A stretch of DNA of 64,000 bases from Marsupella aquatica (lineage: Eukaryota; Marchantiophyta). Shown in pieces: positions 60,801-64,000 of the stretch. The notes under the pieces were generated by a model. The model made no database searches. It was not told where the DNA came from and was given only the letters and a program-made list of their open reading frames with translations. Numbering within the stretch: the first letter of the stretch is position 1; each line of letters opens with the position of its first letter. Where the stretch lies: positions 14,880,001 through 14,944,000 of the forward strand of contig OZ316896.1 in assembly GCA_973895155.1 (NCBI GenBank), read 5' to 3'. The position numbers and the translations under genes were made by a program.

Positions 60801-62275
60801 TATATGATAAGTACGGTCGTTCAAATTTTCGCAGAACGTGTCCGCAGTCCCAGCAACAAATATCACTGACCTCTATTACATTTCAGTGCAAAAATCTGAG
60901 GGGAGGCCATAGTACTACAGCTATGACTACAAATCCATTGAGGCACTGGGAGCCTGTACTCCTTGGCCGATTGTACGTTTTCAGTCAATTTCAAGAGTGA
61001 ATGTGAAACGAGAACAAAGGTTTGAGCTAGCCGGCAGTCACAAAGTGATATAAAAAAATTCTGTTATGGCTCAATTGATGTCTTCAAGACAAGATCGAAT
61101 ATTAATTCCAACAACAGGAGAAATTTGTCTGACGACAGTAGCTAAGATTGTACCTCTTGGAGATCAATAGTTACGTGACCAGTGAGCCCAGAGTTGAATA
61201 CCTGTTAAATTGGACAGTGTTCTGAAAATGAGATTCGAAATCTCTGAAGAAGCAAATTCAAGTCTCAAGATTGTGCCATTCATGCGACAATTTAACGATT
61301 GGACACCACATACATCCATGGAAGAATTCCATATTGTCCGATCAGTATGGGATTGAATTGTAAGGAGGAAGGGATACAGTAATAATTACCTCATCTACTC
61401 GTTTTTAATCCGCAACCACCAGCAGACAATTATGCAACAAGTAACAGGACAGGTAAAGTAAGGAGGAGAAATGCTTCAGATTGTTGGAAAGGTAGCTACT
61501 ATCTGTGAGCAATTTACCGGTACATTTATGGTAGAGCGTTTGGCAGCTCGCAAAGGTGTAAAGGTAAGTACGTTCGAACATTGCCAATTACATTTTTGTT
61601 TTCTACGATTCATTTTAGCTGATTAATGATGCATTCTGTTTTGGCAGCATTCAAAGTACTGACAGTGAATTCTGAGCGCAATTAATTTTTTCCAGACGTC
61701 TACTCGATCCAAATGCAGAACGCTCTTGAGATCCGGGGTTGGTACTTCTGCATGCAATTGATCAATTATGTAGCTAGTCTGTAGTATTCAACTGATGTCC
61801 GGTAGATGATTTAACTTACCGACATATATGTGAAGCTTTGTGACCGACACTGCATCTGTTGAGACAAATTTGTAGCTCCGTCTCTGGTTAATGTCACATT
61901 GACTTCCAGAAATCTGAAATTCACCGATTTCCTGCTGTCCGGTGCCATACAGTGTAGTGAGTTTCAGAAATCTCTTTGGGAGTTCTTCACTTCGAACACC
62001 TGGCGATCCAGAAGAGGATCCAGCAGAGTTAAACGAACGTGATGGTTGAAGCGGGACGCTAATATCCGAAACCGTGAGAAATGTCACGGTACAATCGTAC
62101 TCCCGTGAAAGATACTGCATGTGCATCGGGTAAACTCGATGTCCGAACATGTCTAATTTCTCATGAATGAACCATTTGACCGAGTACACATTCGCTCTAC
62201 TGAAGCAACTGCATCCTCAATCTACTCGACAAATTGCCAGTTCGTAGGATCATTCCACTGATCGATTAAGAGTTT
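57862..62275 (-). CDS. Unrecognised single-pass membrane protein, 5' end incomplete
   Basis: Exons that join in frame: 62275-62226, 62199-61820, 61201-61154, 60872-60672, 60208-60114, 59817-59610, 59381-59285, 59103-58832, 58702-58621, 58301-57862, about 620 codons. The N-terminal half reads like a beta-rich domain (NVYSVKWFIHEKLDMFGHRV, YDCTVTFLTVSDISVPL, RRSYKFVSTDAVSVTKLHIY, TGHVTIDLQE). The middle is acidic and Gln/Ser-rich, followed by a segment with KKPKERKYPSQRD. Near the C-terminus VVVRNILGILLVAGLSFVLG is a clear membrane helix, preceded by SSSKPKRSAA and Cys-rich CEGECEGRRC, and followed by about 45 acidic residues. The join between the second and third exons needs either a weak GTCGGT donor or an exon I have missed. 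The start lies upstream and could not be placed. I do not recognise the family. The consistent phases over ten exons support a real gene. Confidence 0.6.
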
Positions 62276-62700
62276 CTGCACAGCGCTACCGCAACATGAT
62301 GCTGGATTGGAGCACCTCGCTCAGCTCCCACGCCGGTTCTAGCTGGTCAATGGAAGAACGCACTTCGAAGCGGAAGAAAATCCTCAATATTCCCCACTGT
62401 CCAGCGCGAGCACCACGATGCTCCCACGATCTTCTCACTCTGAGCTTCCACAGTGCCGTCACCACTTCTTCTCGGTTTCTCAGTCGATCTGGGCCAAACA
62501 AACGAATCTACCGCACCACCACTGTAGAGAACCCAAATGCTCATTGTCCGCTGGCCATCTCCGTGTCGTCCGCCTCGTTCTCAGTGTCTCTGCCGTCCAG
62601 TCTGGTCTCGTCGTGAAAATGTCAACAGCTGCTCAGAAGCGTGACCCGATCAATGCCCGCCCCTCCCCGCCCCGCCCGCGCCATTGGAAATTCGAAATAA
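62276..62700 (-). other. 5' region of the membrane-protein gene
   Basis: Two overlapping minus-strand frames compete here. One begins at an ATG near 62544 (MSIWVLYSGGAVDSFVWP) and runs into a stop. The other lacks an ATG but ends ELSE|GTGCTC with a phase that fits the next exon. A GC-box-rich stretch (CCCCTCCCCGCCCCGCCCGC) at 62660-62685 is consistent with a promoter. Confidence 0.35.
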
Positions 62701-62819
62701 TCTCTCCGGTTCTCCGTTACCCCCTATGCCGGTCACATGTCCCGCTTCCGGGTCTGTTTTTCACTAAGCAACTAACTTTTAAGTATTTTCTAATTGACAA
62801 TATTGTAACCCTTTTTTTT

Positions 62820-63060
62820 AATTTATAAAAATGCATTTATAAAAATGCCAGTTTTGTACATGGATAACAAATTCACCAGGATAGGCGAGTTTTTTTGTAT
62901 TTATAAAACTGTCAGAGTTTTGTACATGGATAACAAGTTCACCATGATAACCATAGGAGCTATGTAAGGAAAATGTGGCACTTTTGTAAATACATAAAAC
63001 GAATGGTAGTATTGTAAATTCAAACTTCTTTACTGGTAATGTAATTAAAAGTGCATTACT
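62820..63060. repeat. AT-rich direct repeats and dispersed repeat copy
   Basis: GTTTTGTACATGGATAACAA followed by TTCACCA occurs at about 62851 and 62918. GTGGCACTTTTGTAAATACA at 62970 and onward is the second copy of the repeat at 8153-8230. Confidence 0.6.
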
Positions 63061-64000
63061 AAGTTACCCCCAAGATTGCACAACTTTTTTAATTGCCCCC
63101 AAACCAATGTAATCTTCAAAGTTTTTCCTTATTAGCCTGAGTGGCCAATGTCAAGTGTGTGAAGGAGAAGTTAGGAATCTTCTTTATCTCCAATTCCTAA
63201 ATTACTTTCTGACCATTAAATTTACCTATGTTAAATATTGCTCTAGTCTTGTGATTCATGAGCTAACCACAGTTAGTCTAACTCAGGTTAAGACTTAGCT
63301 AATGTTAGCGCCAGTGCTGTTGTGCATATAGCTAGGGCTGATGCCAGACCCAGGTGGAACTTAGGCTCATTGTTACGGAGCTAGTTACGGACCTCACTAG
63401 AGGTCCCTTCCAAAATTCCTGGCACCACAGCGTGCCATGTCAACAACAACCGCAACAAACAAGACTCGTCCGTTTTGTGAATCAAACTTATAGTTTTCAT
63501 TCGTGTTTGTGTCAATTTGGGTGTAAATTTTGGGACGCGGTGCCGTAAAAAGAAAAGTAAAAACATTGGAAATGCAAAGAACAAGACGATTAAAACTGTC
63601 ACTATGTAACCGTTTTAGTTACATTTCCAATTTTAAAACTTAAATTCAAAGATTTATAAAAAGTATTTATCGTATAATAAATAATGACTAATAACTAACT
63701 TGATAACTTCCTTGTTAAACCACAACTCCCGGTATGTAAGGACCTCTCGTATTGTACAGCCATTACTGCTGGGAACAGCACATAGAAACCTAGGATCAGG
63801 GAGGAGGAATGGCTGGAATCTTGAAAGTTCATCGAATTTTATACTCAAAACTATTTACTCATTCTGAAAACAAAAAAAATACCCAGTCGTAGATCTCATT
63901 GAGATCTTTCTTTTGCACCTTAGATCGCCTTCTAACATGGATGAATAAGATTTCTAGAGGCATTACAAAATGGATGGCAAAGATCGTAAAATCAACAAAA
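63061..64000. other. AT-rich intergenic sequence
   Basis: TACCCCCAAGATTGC ... TGCCCCCAAACCAATGTAAT near 63065-63115 resembles the arm of the fold-back element at 1111-1620. Otherwise nothing is recognised. Confidence 0.35.

Noticed and set aside
62286-62501. Minus-strand frame as the first exon of the membrane-protein gene
   Set aside because: It has no ATG, and its start in the frame follows a TAG. One donor in it fits by phase, but that is too weak to include.
1-64000. CRISPR array, prophage, operon or secretion system
   Set aside because: Repeats present are minisatellites or inverted-repeat elements without regular unique spacers, and all supported genes are spliced nuclear genes.

Overview
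This window is nuclear DNA of a land plant. The genes have many short exons with GT-AG introns. Several encoded proteins have plant-type architecture: histone H2A.X ending in SQEF, a 201-residue TATA-binding protein with almost no N-terminal extension, the plant-type form of quinolinate phosphoribosyltransferase, and a cinnamoyl-CoA-reductase-like dehydrogenase. Large fold-back elements and eroded repeats fill the space between genes. The compact, intron-rich genes would fit a non-seed plant such as a bryophyte or lycophyte. That is an inference, and the species cannot be fixed from the sequence.

Layout. 1-9.99 kb: no gene; fold-back elements, a 19-bp minisatellite and a tandem array of about 390-bp units that runs up to the first promoter. 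10.8-11.4 kb (+): histone H2A.X. 12.4-15.3 kb (-): PWWP-domain protein, eight exons reconstructed in frame. 17.1-17.6 kb (-): an exon-like ORF I do not recognise. 19.6-22.3 kb (+): quinolinate phosphoribosyltransferase, nine exons. 22.3-25.6 kb: three inverted-repeat elements. 25.8-27.8 kb (+): FHIT-type HIT hydrolase. 30.2-33.1 kb (-): TATA-binding protein, eight exons, with a long promoter and leader region reaching about 35.1 kb. 35.1-38.6 kb: no confident gene. 38.9-41.5 kb (+): mitochondrial ribosomal protein mL46. 43.8-47.8 kb (-): cinnamoyl-CoA-reductase-like SDR. 50.9-55.4 kb (+): TPR protein of the TTC38 / Arabidopsis At1g27150 type. 56.75-57.15 kb (-): unrecognised ORF. 57.9-62.3 kb (-): a multi-exon protein of about 620 residues with one membrane segment near its C terminus, not recognised. 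62.3-64 kb: AT-rich repeats.

The genes do not form an operon or an evident pathway. They are mostly housekeeping functions (chromatin, general transcription, NAD synthesis, dinucleotide hydrolysis, mitochondrial translation) set among repeats. I see no CRISPR array, phage, secretion or other prokaryotic-type system.

The most notable observations concern splicing. The FHIT gene appears to carry a U12-type AT-AC intron directly next to a 3-nt micro-exon. The quinolinate phosphoribosyltransferase gene has a near-perfect 61-bp tandem duplication that copies a 3' splice site, and the upstream copy would produce a premature stop. Two introns appear to be GC-AG. The TATA-binding protein gene has six TATA-like boxes upstream of it on its own strand, two of them inside a 49-bp tandem repeat. 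Exon boundaries were assigned by hand from splice consensus, reading-frame continuity and remembered family sequences; no search was run.
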